A stretch of DNA of 64,000 bases from Corticicoccus populi (GTDB taxonomy: Bacteria; Bacillota; Bacilli; Staphylococcales; Salinicoccaceae). Below the pieces are notes generated by a model, which was not told the DNA's origin, made no database searches, and saw only the letters and a program-made list of their open reading frames with translations. This document shows positions 8,066 through 16,081 of the stretch, one piece after another. The translations under genes were made by a program, and so were the position numbers. The DNA is taken from NCBI RefSeq assembly GCF_042686195.1, contig NZ_JBHUOQ010000004.1, positions 248,001 to 312,000 of the forward strand, in the 5' to 3' direction. The first letter of the stretch is position 1. Every line of letters starts with the position of its first letter.

Positions 8066-8404
8066 GTGTCAGTCAGTGATCAAATCATGAAAGGTCTTTT
8101 AGACGGGGCTATATTGGGATTAATCTCGCACGGGGAAACATACGGTTACGAAATTACGGAAAAACTAAAGTCCCATCAATTCCCCGATATCAGCGAGGGG
8201 AGTATTTATCCGGTATTGCTCAGACTCAGTAAAAAAGGATATGTCAACACACGTATGGTGAAGTCTGACAGCGGGGGACCGAAGCGGAAATATTATTCCA
8301 TCAGCGAGTCAGGTGCCAAAGAACTTAAGATTTTTACAGAAAAATGGTCAAAACTAAATACAGGTATGAACAGCCTGGTTAGAGGTGATTTAAATGTTAA
8401 GTAA
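8066..8404 (+). CDS. PadR-family transcriptional regulator
   Basis: 112 residues from GTG 8066 with a GAGAGGAGG ribosome site. It is a winged helix with the PadR signature LDGAILGLISHGETYGYEI near residues 12-30 and EGSIYPVLLRLSKKGY near residues 45-60. Its 3' end overlaps the next gene by 11 nt, so the two are co-translated. PadR-HAAS pairs are usually self-regulating membrane-stress or antibiotic-responsive modules (family knowledge); the inducer here is unknown. Confidence 0.88.
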   Translation: MSVSDQIMKGLLDGAILGLISHGETYGYEITEKLKSHQFPDISEGSIYPVLLRLSKKGYVNTRMVKSDSGGPKRKYYSISESGAKELKIFTEKWSKLNTGMNSLVRGDLNVK

Positions 8405-9176
8405 AGAATCGGAAAAATTTTTAAGATTGTTTCGGGTTGAAATGATGGCCAGAGGAAAAAAAGATGATGAGATGGAAGAAATGGAAGCAGAACTCGAGGA
8501 TCATCTGACAGAAGCTGAGAAAGATGGGAAATCAATAAACGATGTTACCGGGGGATCGGTCAAAGAATATCTCAGCAGTATTTCCCGGGAAATGCCTCAG
8601 GAAAATCATCTTAAAAAATGGATGACACTTTTCATCGTTTATATGATCGGCATATTTATGACACCGTCATTAATCAGCGGCAGCTTTGACTGGACTGTCA
8701 GTCAATTCGTCTATTATGCACTGCTGATCACTCTTGGTCCGTTAGCAATTTATGCCACTTTTAAATATATCATCGTCAATCATACAGACTTTAAGACAGA
8801 AAAAATAGATAAGCAGGGAATACTCACAATCATCCTGTTCAGTATTCTGTATATGGGGGTTCTGACGGGCGGCTTATTCCTTGTGAACCGTTACCCGGTT
8901 TTTGAGTTATTCACACTTCAGGATAGTACTAACATGATTATCGGCTTTATTTTACTTGGTGTGATAGTAATCACGGCATGCATCATTAAAAAATATTTCT
9001 ATGCTGTTCTTGCATTCGCACTCTCACTGCCGAATATTATCGCCCAACTGACTACCAACAGTCCGGGCAGTGAACAGTATCTGATTGTTTCAGCCGTTTC
9101 ACTGTTCATTATAAGCATCATCATTATATTCGGCCTGTCACTTTACACCAAACGAAAAGATGCTGAAAACAAATAA
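8394..9176 (+). CDS. HAAS-domain membrane protein, PadR partner
   Basis: 260 residues. The N-terminal ~70 residues are soluble and charged (many Glu and Lys, including EELEAELEDHL-type HAAS helices); the rest has about six hydrophobic segments and a short Lys-rich tail. HAAS domains sit beside PadR regulators and are thought to transmit membrane signals. The start at 8394 lies inside the padR 3' end. Family assignment rests on architecture and context; biochemical function is unknown. Confidence 0.65.
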   Translation: MLSKESEKFLRLFRVEMMARGKKDDEMEEMEAELEDHLTEAEKDGKSINDVTGGSVKEYLSSISREMPQENHLKKWMTLFIVYMIGIFMTPSLISGSFDWTVSQFVYYALLITLGPLAIYATFKYIIVNHTDFKTEKIDKQGILTIILFSILYMGVLTGGLFLVNRYPVFELFTLQDSTNMIIGFILLGVIVITACIIKKYFYAVLAFALSLPNIIAQLTTNSPGSEQYLIVSAVSLFIISIIIIFGLSLYTKRKDAENK

Positions 9177-9180
9177 CAGA

Positions 9181-9211
9181 CAGAGACCTTGAAGTCACTT
9201 CAGGGTCTCTG
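9181..9211. terminator. Bidirectional terminator between HAAS and TetR genes
   Basis: CAGAGACC (9181-9188) pairs with GGTCTCTG (9204-9211) with an inner TGAAGT/ACTTCA stem. The TetR stop codon lies within the loop side of the stem. Confidence 0.75.
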
Positions 9212-9788
9212 TTTGCTGTTCCTCTGCCAGGTATTTTGATATATGTGCATCCAGTCCGGCAATCATGCGTACCATTTCCTCTTTCGGATATTTGAAATCT
9301 GAATCGACCCATCTGCGGACCATCGCAAAACCCCCGTTCAGATGGTATTCAGCATAATATGCTAATGCTTCATGCCTTCCTCTCTCACCCATAAAACCCG
9401 ACCAGTTTTCGAGACATGCTGCCTTGAATAAGTCCGTAAGCCTGGCCAGGAAACAGGACGCATGCTCACCGGTAAACAAAAGTCTGCAGAGGTTTTTATT
9501 CTCATCAATATAATTAAAAAGTACTCTAAAATAATCATGCAGTTTTAAAGAAAAATTTTCGGTAATCAAATGTTCGAGCTCGAACATCACAGTATCTTCC
9601 AGATCATCATATAAATCAAAAATATCAACATAATGGGCATAAAATGTTGATCTGTGGATATCTGCTTTCTCAGTCAGAGATTTAACCGAAATACTCCGAA
9701 TGTCTTTCTCACTCATTAAATTAATCAGTGCTTCATGTAATGCGCGCTTTGTTTTTCGAACACGCCTGTCATTATTCACAGCATCCAT
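9195..9788 (-). CDS. TetR/AcrR-family regulator
   Basis: 197 residues from ATG 9788, chosen because GGAGATGGGAG lies directly upstream; longer in-frame readings lack a ribosome site. The N-terminal helix-turn-helix contains SVKSLTEKADIHRSTFYAHY, and the C terminus is of the TetR_C_7/DhaS-like type. It is divergent from the penicillin-acylase-like hydrolase, which it may control; no clear palindrome was found between them. Confidence 0.82.
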   Translation of the reverse strand: MDAVNNDRRVRKTKRALHEALINLMSEKDIRSISVKSLTEKADIHRSTFYAHYVDIFDLYDDLEDTVMFELEHLITENFSLKLHDYFRVLFNYIDENKNLCRLLFTGEHASCFLARLTDLFKAACLENWSGFMGERGRHEALAYYAEYHLNGGFAMVRRWVDSDFKYPKEEMVRMIAGLDAHISKYLAEEQQTETLK

Positions 9789-9868
9789 ACTCCCATCTCC
9801 ATTCATCAATATCCGACAGAAATCGGGCGTAGTGTCGATAAACAGACAGTTTCTCCCTGCATTGAACA

Positions 9869-9897
9869 TTGCCGGTGTTTTCCTTACATTTTATAAT
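9869..9897 (+). promoter_or_regulatory. Promoter for the penicillin-acylase-like gene
   Basis: The -35 TTGCCG (9869-9874), a 17-nt spacer and a perfect -10 TATAAT (9892-9897) lie 55 nt before the start codon. Confidence 0.6.
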
Positions 9898-9952
9898 AAA
9901 AGCAGATATACAGCATCTTTCGTAAAGAACATGATGTTGAAGGGAGTAAAAC

Positions 9953-10984
9953 ATGAAAACATATAGAGGCATCATTGCTTTATGTATCGTAATATTCAGT
10001 GTCATCACTGCAGGCGCCGTCATTTTATTCACAAGAATTAAAACCATGCGCAGCATTAAAAATATTGAAGGTGATTTATATCAGGTCGATTATCATGCCA
10101 ACTACAAACTCGATGATATTTTAAAAACAGGTGTCAAAAATGTTGATGAACTCGAAGGAATACTGTCGAAAAAACTGTTCTTCGGTTATCCGGTTAAAAC
10201 AAATGAAAATCTCTTCGGATGCAGTGCTTTTTCTGCAGAAACCCCGGAAGGAAAACATATTGTCGGACGGAATTTTGATTATGCGCAGGCTGCTGCCTTA
10301 TTGGTATATACCTCACCAAAAGAAGGGTACCGTTCATATTCTATGGTCAACCTCGCACATCTCGGTGTATCTGAGGAAACAGGAACAATGCCTGAAACAC
10401 TGATTGGCAAATTTTCGATACTTGCAGCACCCTACGGTCCGGTGGACGGACTCAATGAAAAAGGACTCAGCGTATCAGTTTTGGAGTTACAGACCGAACC
10501 GACTGCCCAGAACACTGGGAAAACCAATATCATTACGACACTCGCTGTAAGAATGCTTCTTGATAAGGCTGCCAATGTAAACGAGGCGGTCGCTATGCTC
10601 GGCACATATGATATGCATTCTTCTGCAGGGATGCCGTATCACCTGCTCATTGCCGACAAGACAGGGCATACTGTTGTAGTGGATTGGTCGGAACAGGAGA
10701 TGAATATCGTTGATGCCCGCTGTGCAACAAACTTCCAGCTTTCCCCGGGAAAAGATTTCGGTACGGGTATCGGACACGACCGGTATAATGAGTTAAAAGA
10801 AACACTGAAATCATCCGCTTCAACACTGACCGCTGCCGAAGCAATGCACCTACTCGAGAAGGTGAGTATTGAATGGAACGGTGAATGGGATACAGAGTGG
10901 TCCGTTGTTTATCACCTTGATGATTTCTCCTTAGATATATGTAACGATATGAACTATCAAAGTATTCATCATTTTTCTAAGTGA
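9953..10984 (+). CDS. Linear amide C-N hydrolase (penicillin V acylase / choloylglycine hydrolase family), membrane anchored
   Basis: 343 residues. The Ntn-hydrolase nucleophile is Cys90 (FGCSAF). Arg106 and Asp109 sit 16 and 19 residues after it, the same spacing as Cys2, Arg18 and Asp21 of penicillin V acylase; Asn168 (GLNEKGL), Asn260 (ATNFQL) and Arg277 (GHDRY) complete the site. Unlike bile salt hydrolases, 89 residues precede the Cys, starting with a membrane helix (residues 6-27). Gly89-Cys90 may be autocleaved, as in C45 enzymes. The substrate could be an N-acyl amide such as a homoserine lactone or penicillin (inference). GAAGGGAG is the ribosome site. Confidence 0.85.
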   Translation: MKTYRGIIALCIVIFSVITAGAVILFTRIKTMRSIKNIEGDLYQVDYHANYKLDDILKTGVKNVDELEGILSKKLFFGYPVKTNENLFGCSAFSAETPEGKHIVGRNFDYAQAAALLVYTSPKEGYRSYSMVNLAHLGVSEETGTMPETLIGKFSILAAPYGPVDGLNEKGLSVSVLELQTEPTAQNTGKTNIITTLAVRMLLDKAANVNEAVAMLGTYDMHSSAGMPYHLLIADKTGHTVVVDWSEQEMNIVDARCATNFQLSPGKDFGTGIGHDRYNELKETLKSSASTLTAAEAMHLLEKVSIEWNGEWDTEWSVVYHLDDFSLDICNDMNYQSIHHFSK

Positions 10985-11038
10985 TTAACTCTTCACCCGA
11001 TGATGTCGTATGAAATACTTTAAATTATGTTTGAACAT

Positions 11039-11067
11039 CTGACATTTGGTTAAAAATAAAATATAAG
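11039..11067 (+). promoter_or_regulatory. Candidate promoter of a small RNA
   Basis: CTGACA (11039-11044), 17-nt spacer, TATAAG (11062-11067). The predicted transcript would end at the terminator 11094-11121. Confidence 0.45.
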
Positions 11068-11074
11068 TTGAGTC

Positions 11075-11121
11075 GGTACCACTTCAAATTCACAGGAACT
11101 TACACGTATAAGTTCCTTTTT
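11075..11121 (+). ncRNA. Candidate short intergenic RNA
   Basis: An approximately 45-50 nt transcript is predicted between the TATAAG promoter and the hairpin AGGAACTTA (11094-11102) / TAAGTTCCT (11109-11117) with a T tail. It has no ORF. The hairpin might instead just terminate read-through from the acylase gene 110 nt upstream. Confidence 0.35.
11094..11121 (+). terminator. Terminator upstream of the lactate operon
   Basis: A perfect 9-bp stem with a 6-nt loop and TTTT following. Confidence 0.8.
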
Positions 11122-11182
11122 ATTTACACATTTTGAAACAGCGCAGGATGCCATTGTCTATAAAAACCAGTCAGATTTATAT

Positions 11183-11268
11183 TGAAAACGTTTTATGTGA
11201 TAATTTTCACAAATAACTGTTTTCATCTTTCTTCTCTCGTGATATATTAATTGTGAAATAAATAACAA
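11183..11268 (+). promoter_or_regulatory. Lactate permease-LDH promoter with cre-like and two Rex-like sites
   Basis: The core promoter is TTTTCA (11220-11225), 17 nt, TATATT (11243-11248). Rex-like site 1 is ATGTGATAATTTTCACAA (11195-11212); site 2 is TTGTGAAATAAATAACAA (11251-11268) over the transcription start; the consensus is TTGTGA-N6-TCACAA. A cre-like TGAAAACGTTTTAT (11183-11196) overlaps site 1. The layout predicts repression at high NAD+ and catabolite control. Confidence 0.65.
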
Positions 11269-11294
11269 ACTTTTCTCGAGGGGAGAAAACAATA

Positions 11295-12893
11295 ATGTAT
11301 CTATCATCAATTATGCCATTTGATAATTTCTTATTATCTACACTTGTGGCAAGCACACCGATTATCGTCTTCTTATTATGTTTAACACTGTTAAAGATGA
11401 AAGGTGTATATGCAGCACTGACCACATTAGTGATCACTATTCCGATTGCTACTTTTGTGTTTGACACACCAATCAACATTTCAGCCGGCGGTATGCTGGA
11501 AGGGGCTTTCCAGGGACTGCTGCCTATCGGCTACATCATTATTATGGCGGTATGGCTCTATAAAATCTCACAGCACACCGGCCAGTTCAAAATCATTGAA
11601 GACAGTATCGCCGGAATTTCACAGGACCAGAGAATCCAGCTGCTGCTTATCGGATTTTGTTTCAATGCCTTTTTAGAAGGGGCTGCAGGATTCGGAGTGC
11701 CGATCGCAGTCTGTGCGGTATTACTCATTCAACTTGGTTTTAAACCGCTTCAAGCCGCAATGCTCTGCCTAGTTGCGAACGGTGCTTCCGGTGCATTCGG
11801 CGCGATTGGTATACCGATTGGTATCGTGGATTCACTTAATTTAGAAGGCGGCATCACGGCGATGGATGTATCCCAGATGTCAGCACTTATTTTACCGTTC
11901 CTTGCATTCCTGATTCCATTTTTAATCATTTTCATGCTTGACGGTTTCAAAGGAATAAAAGAAATACTGCCGGCAATACTCGTTGTCTCTATAGTATATA
12001 CCGGTCTTCAGACATTCATCATTGTCTTTAACGGACCTGAACTTGCGGATATTATTCCACCGCTCGCAGCAATGGTTGCACTTGCTGTACTTTCAAGATT
12101 CTATCAACCAAAAAACATCTTTAGACTGAATGCAGAAAATGTTGAAGCACCTAAACTCAGAACTGTCCGGGAAGTCATTTACGCATGGAGCCCGTTCTAT
12201 ATCTTAACCATCTTAGTATTAATATGGAGTGCTCAATTCTTCAAGGACTTGTTCACAGAAGGCGGAATTTTAAACGCACTCGTATTCAACCTGCCGATAC
12301 CCGGTACTGCTAATGATATTACCGGCGGACTCATCACTTTGAACGTCAACATCATCGGCGCTACAGGTACTGCGATACTATTGTCTGCTTTGATTACCAT
12401 CATCATTGCAAGTACAATTAACTTTAAAGAGGCCGGCGGACTGCTCGGCCAGACAACTAAAGAACTATTTTTACCGGTGATTACCATATGTTTGATCCTT
12501 GCTATCGCGAGAATCACTACTTACGGCGGATTAACCAACGCAATGAGTCAGGGTATCGCATCGGTCGGAAATGCATTTCCGATATTCTCTCCAATCCTCG
12601 GATGGATCGGAGTATTCATGACAGGTTCAGTCGTCAATAACAACACACTGTTTGCACCGATACAGGCTACTGTCGCAACTGAAATCGGCACCAGCGGATC
12701 TCTGCTCGTCGCAGCAAACACTGCCGGCGGTGTCGCAGCAAAACTGATTTCACCGCAGTCTATAGCAATCGCAACTGCCGCCGTTCAAAAGGTCGGCGAA
12801 GAATCCAAACTTCTTAAAATGACCTTGAAGTACAGTCTGGGTATGCTTGTATTCATCTGTATCCTGACCTTCATACTGACGCTGTTTATTTAA
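11295..12893 (+). CDS. lctP: L-lactate permease (LctP family)
   Basis: 532 residues, about 13 membrane helices, the usual LctP/GlcA length. Motifs include FLEGAAGFGVPIAVCA near residue 120, NGASGAFGAIGIPIGI near residue 165, and the C-terminal TGSVVNNNTLFAPIQ and ANTAGGVAAKLISPQSIAIA. It moves lactate with H+ across the membrane. The ribosome site is GAGGGGAG. It is followed 52 nt later by LDH with no terminator, so the two probably form an operon for fermentative lactate production/export or re-uptake, under Rex-like redox control. Confidence 0.93.
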   Translation: MYLSSIMPFDNFLLSTLVASTPIIVFLLCLTLLKMKGVYAALTTLVITIPIATFVFDTPINISAGGMLEGAFQGLLPIGYIIIMAVWLYKISQHTGQFKIIEDSIAGISQDQRIQLLLIGFCFNAFLEGAAGFGVPIAVCAVLLIQLGFKPLQAAMLCLVANGASGAFGAIGIPIGIVDSLNLEGGITAMDVSQMSALILPFLAFLIPFLIIFMLDGFKGIKEILPAILVVSIVYTGLQTFIIVFNGPELADIIPPLAAMVALAVLSRFYQPKNIFRLNAENVEAPKLRTVREVIYAWSPFYILTILVLIWSAQFFKDLFTEGGILNALVFNLPIPGTANDITGGLITLNVNIIGATGTAILLSALITIIIASTINFKEAGGLLGQTTKELFLPVITICLILAIARITTYGGLTNAMSQGIASVGNAFPIFSPILGWIGVFMTGSVVNNNTLFAPIQATVATEIGTSGSLLVAANTAGGVAAKLISPQSIAIATAAVQKVGEESKLLKMTLKYSLGMLVFICILTFILTLFI

Positions 12894-12945
12894 CACAAAA
12901 CAAATATAAATAATTATAAAAATTGATTAAAGAGGGGTAATTCAA

Positions 12946-13893
12946 ATGAACAAATTTAAAGGAAATAAAGTCGTATTAATCGGTAACGGAATGGTTGGCT
13001 CCAGTTATGCATTCAGTCTGGTCAACCAGGGAATTGCTGATGAACTCAGCATCATTGATCTCGATACCAATAAAGTAAAAGGTGATGTCGCAGATTTAAA
13101 TCACTGTGTCGCTTATTCACCGTCGCCGATCAGAATTAACGCCGGCACATACGAAGATTGTAAGGATGCTGATTTAATCGTCATCTGTGCAGGTGCTGCA
13201 CAGAAACCGGGTGAAACGCGTCTCGACCTTGTAGCAAAAAACACCAACATTTTTAAAGGCATCGTTGATGAAGTGATGAAAACAGGTTTCGACGGTATCT
13301 TCCTGATCGCAACAAACCCAGTAGACGTATTATCATACGCTGTAATGAAACTCTCCGGACTGCCTAAAGAACGTGTCATCGGATCCGGAACCATACTTGA
13401 CTCTGCAAGACTGCAGTATAATATTTCAGAAATCTTTAATGTCGCACCGTCAAGTGTTGATGCCAACATGCTAGGAGAACACGGTGATTCCTCACTCGCA
13501 CACTGGTCACATGCCAATGTTGCAGGTAAGTCCGTAAAAGAAGTACTCGATAACAAAGATCCAAATGCTGCTGAAGAAATGTTTGTAAAAACCCGCGATG
13601 CCGCATACGAAATTATCGAAGCTAAAGGCTCCACTTATTACGGCGTTGCGATGGGACTTGCACGCATCACTAAAGCAATATTCAGCGATGAAAATGCAGT
13701 GCTGACCGTTTCCGGATATCTGGAAGGAGAATACGGACATGATGGTGTGTACACAGGTATCCCTGCTGTCATTAACCGTAACGGTATTCGTGAAATCATC
13801 GAAGTCGCTCTGGATGAAGATGAGCAGAAGAAATTCGCCCACTCTGTTGACGTATTAAAAGGATTCCAGGCACCTATTGATGAGATATTATAA
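12946..13893 (+). CDS. ldh: L-lactate dehydrogenase
   Basis: 315 residues. The NAD motif is GNGMVGSS (Gly13, Gly15, Gly18). Gln86 in AQKPGETRLDL marks lactate rather than malate specificity. Arg92 is the loop arginine; Asp152 and Arg155 plus His179 (GEHGDSS) are catalytic. It interconverts pyruvate and L-lactate with NADH. The AGAGGGG ribosome site is strong. Co-transcribed with the lactate permease and followed by a terminator. Confidence 0.96.
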   Translation: MNKFKGNKVVLIGNGMVGSSYAFSLVNQGIADELSIIDLDTNKVKGDVADLNHCVAYSPSPIRINAGTYEDCKDADLIVICAGAAQKPGETRLDLVAKNTNIFKGIVDEVMKTGFDGIFLIATNPVDVLSYAVMKLSGLPKERVIGSGTILDSARLQYNISEIFNVAPSSVDANMLGEHGDSSLAHWSHANVAGKSVKEVLDNKDPNAAEEMFVKTRDAAYEIIEAKGSTYYGVAMGLARITKAIFSDENAVLTVSGYLEGEYGHDGVYTGIPAVINRNGIREIIEVALDEDEQKKFAHSVDVLKGFQAPIDEIL

Positions 13894-13927
13894 CTAAGCC
13901 CCCTCGAAACACTTATATATATTTAAC

Positions 13928-13959
13928 AAAAAAGGCACCTCTACGAGGCGCCTTTTTTG
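13928..13959 (+). terminator. Terminator after ldh
   Basis: AAAAAAGGCACCTC and GAGGCGCCTTTTTT form a strong stem with a short TAC loop; T-rich on plus and A-rich before it, so it can also act on the minus strand. Confidence 0.9.
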
Positions 13960-14027
13960 TTTACTGGGTTTTGGTTTTTATTCTTGAAAAAGAACGATAC
14001 TTTCTGAATAAGGTCCGACTCAATGTT

Positions 14028-15236
14028 TTAACTCCCAATAGATGATCTATCGAGCAGTTTTTCCTTACGTCCTCTCATAAAGATAAAGTATACAAGAAGA
14101 ATCACTGTGCATGAGAGGGTACCCACTATCATCAGCATAATTTCTATGCCAAAAGCAGCAGAGACAAACGTGCCGAATAATATACCGACAGGTGCAAAGA
14201 TTCTCGCAATCAGTATTTTGAATGAAAATACCTGGGCACGTATGCCTTCTGGTACGGTGATTTGGTAGAGATGGGTACTGTAGACATTCCAGAAAGGTCC
14301 TGAAATCCCTGCAGCAATCTCAACAACTACTGCAGTATAAATATTTCCTGAGAATGCCAGCAGTATAAATGTCAATGCACCGAGAACTAACGCTGCAATC
14401 ATGATTTTGATTCGTACCGAAAGCTCGAAATCCGGCAGACTGCCGAGAATCAGTGCTCCGATAATGTAACCGACCGGCCATGATGCTGCGAATATACCAT
14501 ACGTCCATGCATTGCCGTTTAAGTTTTCCATGGCAAAGGGCAGGTACATTGCCTGTGCCGCAAATATACTGAAGTTTGACACTGCCATAAATATACCGAG
14601 GTAAATCAAAACCGGTTTCTGTAAATATATAACCGATCCCTTTTTAAATTGTGTCATCCATGAGGTCCTATGATTGATCCGTCTCCCGTCTTCATTAATC
14701 ATGATAATGAACATCATTGAGGTAACGAGCAGTATGATGACCAGTGAAACAGACAAAGTCACCCCGAGCAGTGCCACAAGTCCCGCAGAAAGCACACCAG
14801 CAATTCTCGTCATTTGAATGATCGATGTCGCTCTGGCATTCGCTGAAATCAATTGCTTGTCATCTACGATACTTGGAATCAGTGCGTTTGCTGCAGGTTC
14901 GAAGAATGCGATTGAAATTAAAAATGCACCTGCATAAATCAGTATCAGGGTCTCGCTTCCAAGTAATATAAACACCAGCAGAACACTGAAAATCACGAGC
15001 CTTAACATTTCAGAAACAATCATGACATTCTTTCTCCGCCACCGGTCAAGATACGGTCCGATTAAAAACTGTGCAAGCATCTGCCCGATGATAATTGAAA
15101 GCCATAACGTTCCCATCGCAAGCTTTGAACCGGTTAAATCATAGACCATCCATGATAAAAGAAAAGAGCCGAAGTGATTGGCATAAGTCGATACACCAAG
15201 GGCTGTACTTAATAATGAAAAATCTTTATGTCTCAT
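14028..15236 (-). CDS. MFS transporter (MFS_3 type)
   Basis: 402 residues with about 12 hydrophobic segments. The loop 2-3 motif is GPYLDRWRRKNVM near residues 60-72. It resembles macrolide-efflux-like (MefA/MFS_3) permeases with broad or unknown substrates. The start at 15236 has a GGGG ribosome site. It is divergent from the MerR regulator and shares a 134-nt intergenic region with the MerR promoter, so it may be co-regulated (inference). Confidence 0.82.
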   Translation of the reverse strand: MRHKDFSLLSTALGVSTYANHFGSFLLSWMVYDLTGSKLAMGTLWLSIIIGQMLAQFLIGPYLDRWRRKNVMIVSEMLRLVIFSVLLVFILLGSETLILIYAGAFLISIAFFEPAANALIPSIVDDKQLISANARATSIIQMTRIAGVLSAGLVALLGVTLSVSLVIILLVTSMMFIIMINEDGRRINHRTSWMTQFKKGSVIYLQKPVLIYLGIFMAVSNFSIFAAQAMYLPFAMENLNGNAWTYGIFAASWPVGYIIGALILGSLPDFELSVRIKIMIAALVLGALTFILLAFSGNIYTAVVVEIAAGISGPFWNVYSTHLYQITVPEGIRAQVFSFKILIARIFAPVGILFGTFVSAAFGIEIMLMIVGTLSCTVILLVYFIFMRGRKEKLLDRSSIGS

Positions 15237-15325
15237 AGAGAATTTCCCCGGTGATTTAAGAGTGAGTATTAAATATCATACTAGTACACTTATTTACAGA
15301 GTTTAGAATTTTTTGAAATTAAAAC

Positions 15326-15356
15326 TTGCAATTGACGTTACGTCAGTACGTATAAT
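15326..15356 (+). promoter_or_regulatory. MerR-type promoter with elongated 19-bp spacer
   Basis: The -35 TTGCAA (15326-15331) and -10 TATAAT (15351-15356) are 19 bp apart. The dyad TGACGT-T-ACGTCA (15333-15345) lies within the spacer. This is the hallmark of a promoter that a MerR-family activator distorts when its ligand binds. It lies 24 nt before the MerR start. Confidence 0.75.
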
Positions 15357-15379
15357 AAAGCCAGAGAGGATTGATGGAT

Positions 15380-16081
15380 ATGTATTCGACAAAAGATACT
15401 GCATCACTGCTCAACATTACTGAGCGCACTGTCAGGTATTATGACAATGAAGGAATTGTAACAGCGAGTCTCCGGAAAAACAGCCATCGTTATTTCAGCC
15501 GTGAGAAAATCACCGAGCTGTTTGTCGTTTTATTTCTCAAAAAATCAGGATACAGCCTGTCAAAAATCCGGACAGAAATGAAAAACAGTGATGATATACA
15601 CACCCTCTTCAAAAATGCCGTGACGTATAAGGAAAAAGAGATCAGTAGAGATCTCGGTATGGTGAAAAGTATTAAAGAACTCCTCAATTACTATTCAGAA
15701 CAGGATGTACACAGTATTAAGGAAATGGCTGAGCTGGAGCAGTTAAAATCAGATACGCTCGCACGCTGTTTGTCTCCGGATGAGCTGAAGGTGGTTCATG
15801 ACATTTCAAAAATTCAGGCGCAGCACGGGATGGAAGAATCATGGCAGCTTTTAATAGACAGAATCAGAACAACCCATGACTATCAGGGGAATGTAGAGGA
15901 ATGGTTCCAGCTTCTTGATATTTCATTCCAGGGACATTGGAAAATCATCCTGAAAATATGGCAGCTTGAAGAAAAGTATGAAATGAATTTTTCAGAGCTG
16001 ATTGACGATAACATCAAGAAAAACATGCGTGTCTTTCTATATCAAAAGTTAGAAAAGGAGGGTTATGATGTATCGTATTAA
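15380..16081 (+). CDS. MerR-family regulator
   Basis: 233 residues from ATG 15380, 10 nt after AGAGAGG; earlier in-frame TTG/ATG codons (15371, 15374) are too close to that site. The N terminus has the winged helix-turn-helix (STKDTASLLNITERTVRYYD) and the MerR Arg-Tyr/His-Arg-Tyr-Phe pattern, then a coiled-coil dimerization helix. The C-terminal ~110 residues are a helical domain (TipAS/DUF-like) that may bind a ligand. It probably controls its own promoter and the amidohydrolase it overlaps by 17 nt. Confidence 0.85.
   Translation: MYSTKDTASLLNITERTVRYYDNEGIVTASLRKNSHRYFSREKITELFVVLFLKKSGYSLSKIRTEMKNSDDIHTLFKNAVTYKEKEISRDLGMVKSIKELLNYYSEQDVHSIKEMAELEQLKSDTLARCLSPDELKVVHDISKIQAQHGMEESWQLLIDRIRTTHDYQGNVEEWFQLLDISFQGHWKIILKIWQLEEKYEMNFSELIDDNIKKNMRVFLYQKLEKEGYDVSY

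Larger units (their letters stand above)
10985..11294. other. Intergenic region with a possible small RNA and the lactate promoter
   Basis: 310 nt. The left half holds a self-contained promoter-terminator pair (11039-11121). The right half holds cre-like, Rex-like and core promoter elements of the lactate permease operon. No protein gene was recognised. Confidence 0.6.

Noticed and set aside
13113..13634. 173-codon minus-strand ORF inside ldh
   Set aside because: Antisense to a complete LDH with intact catalytic residues.
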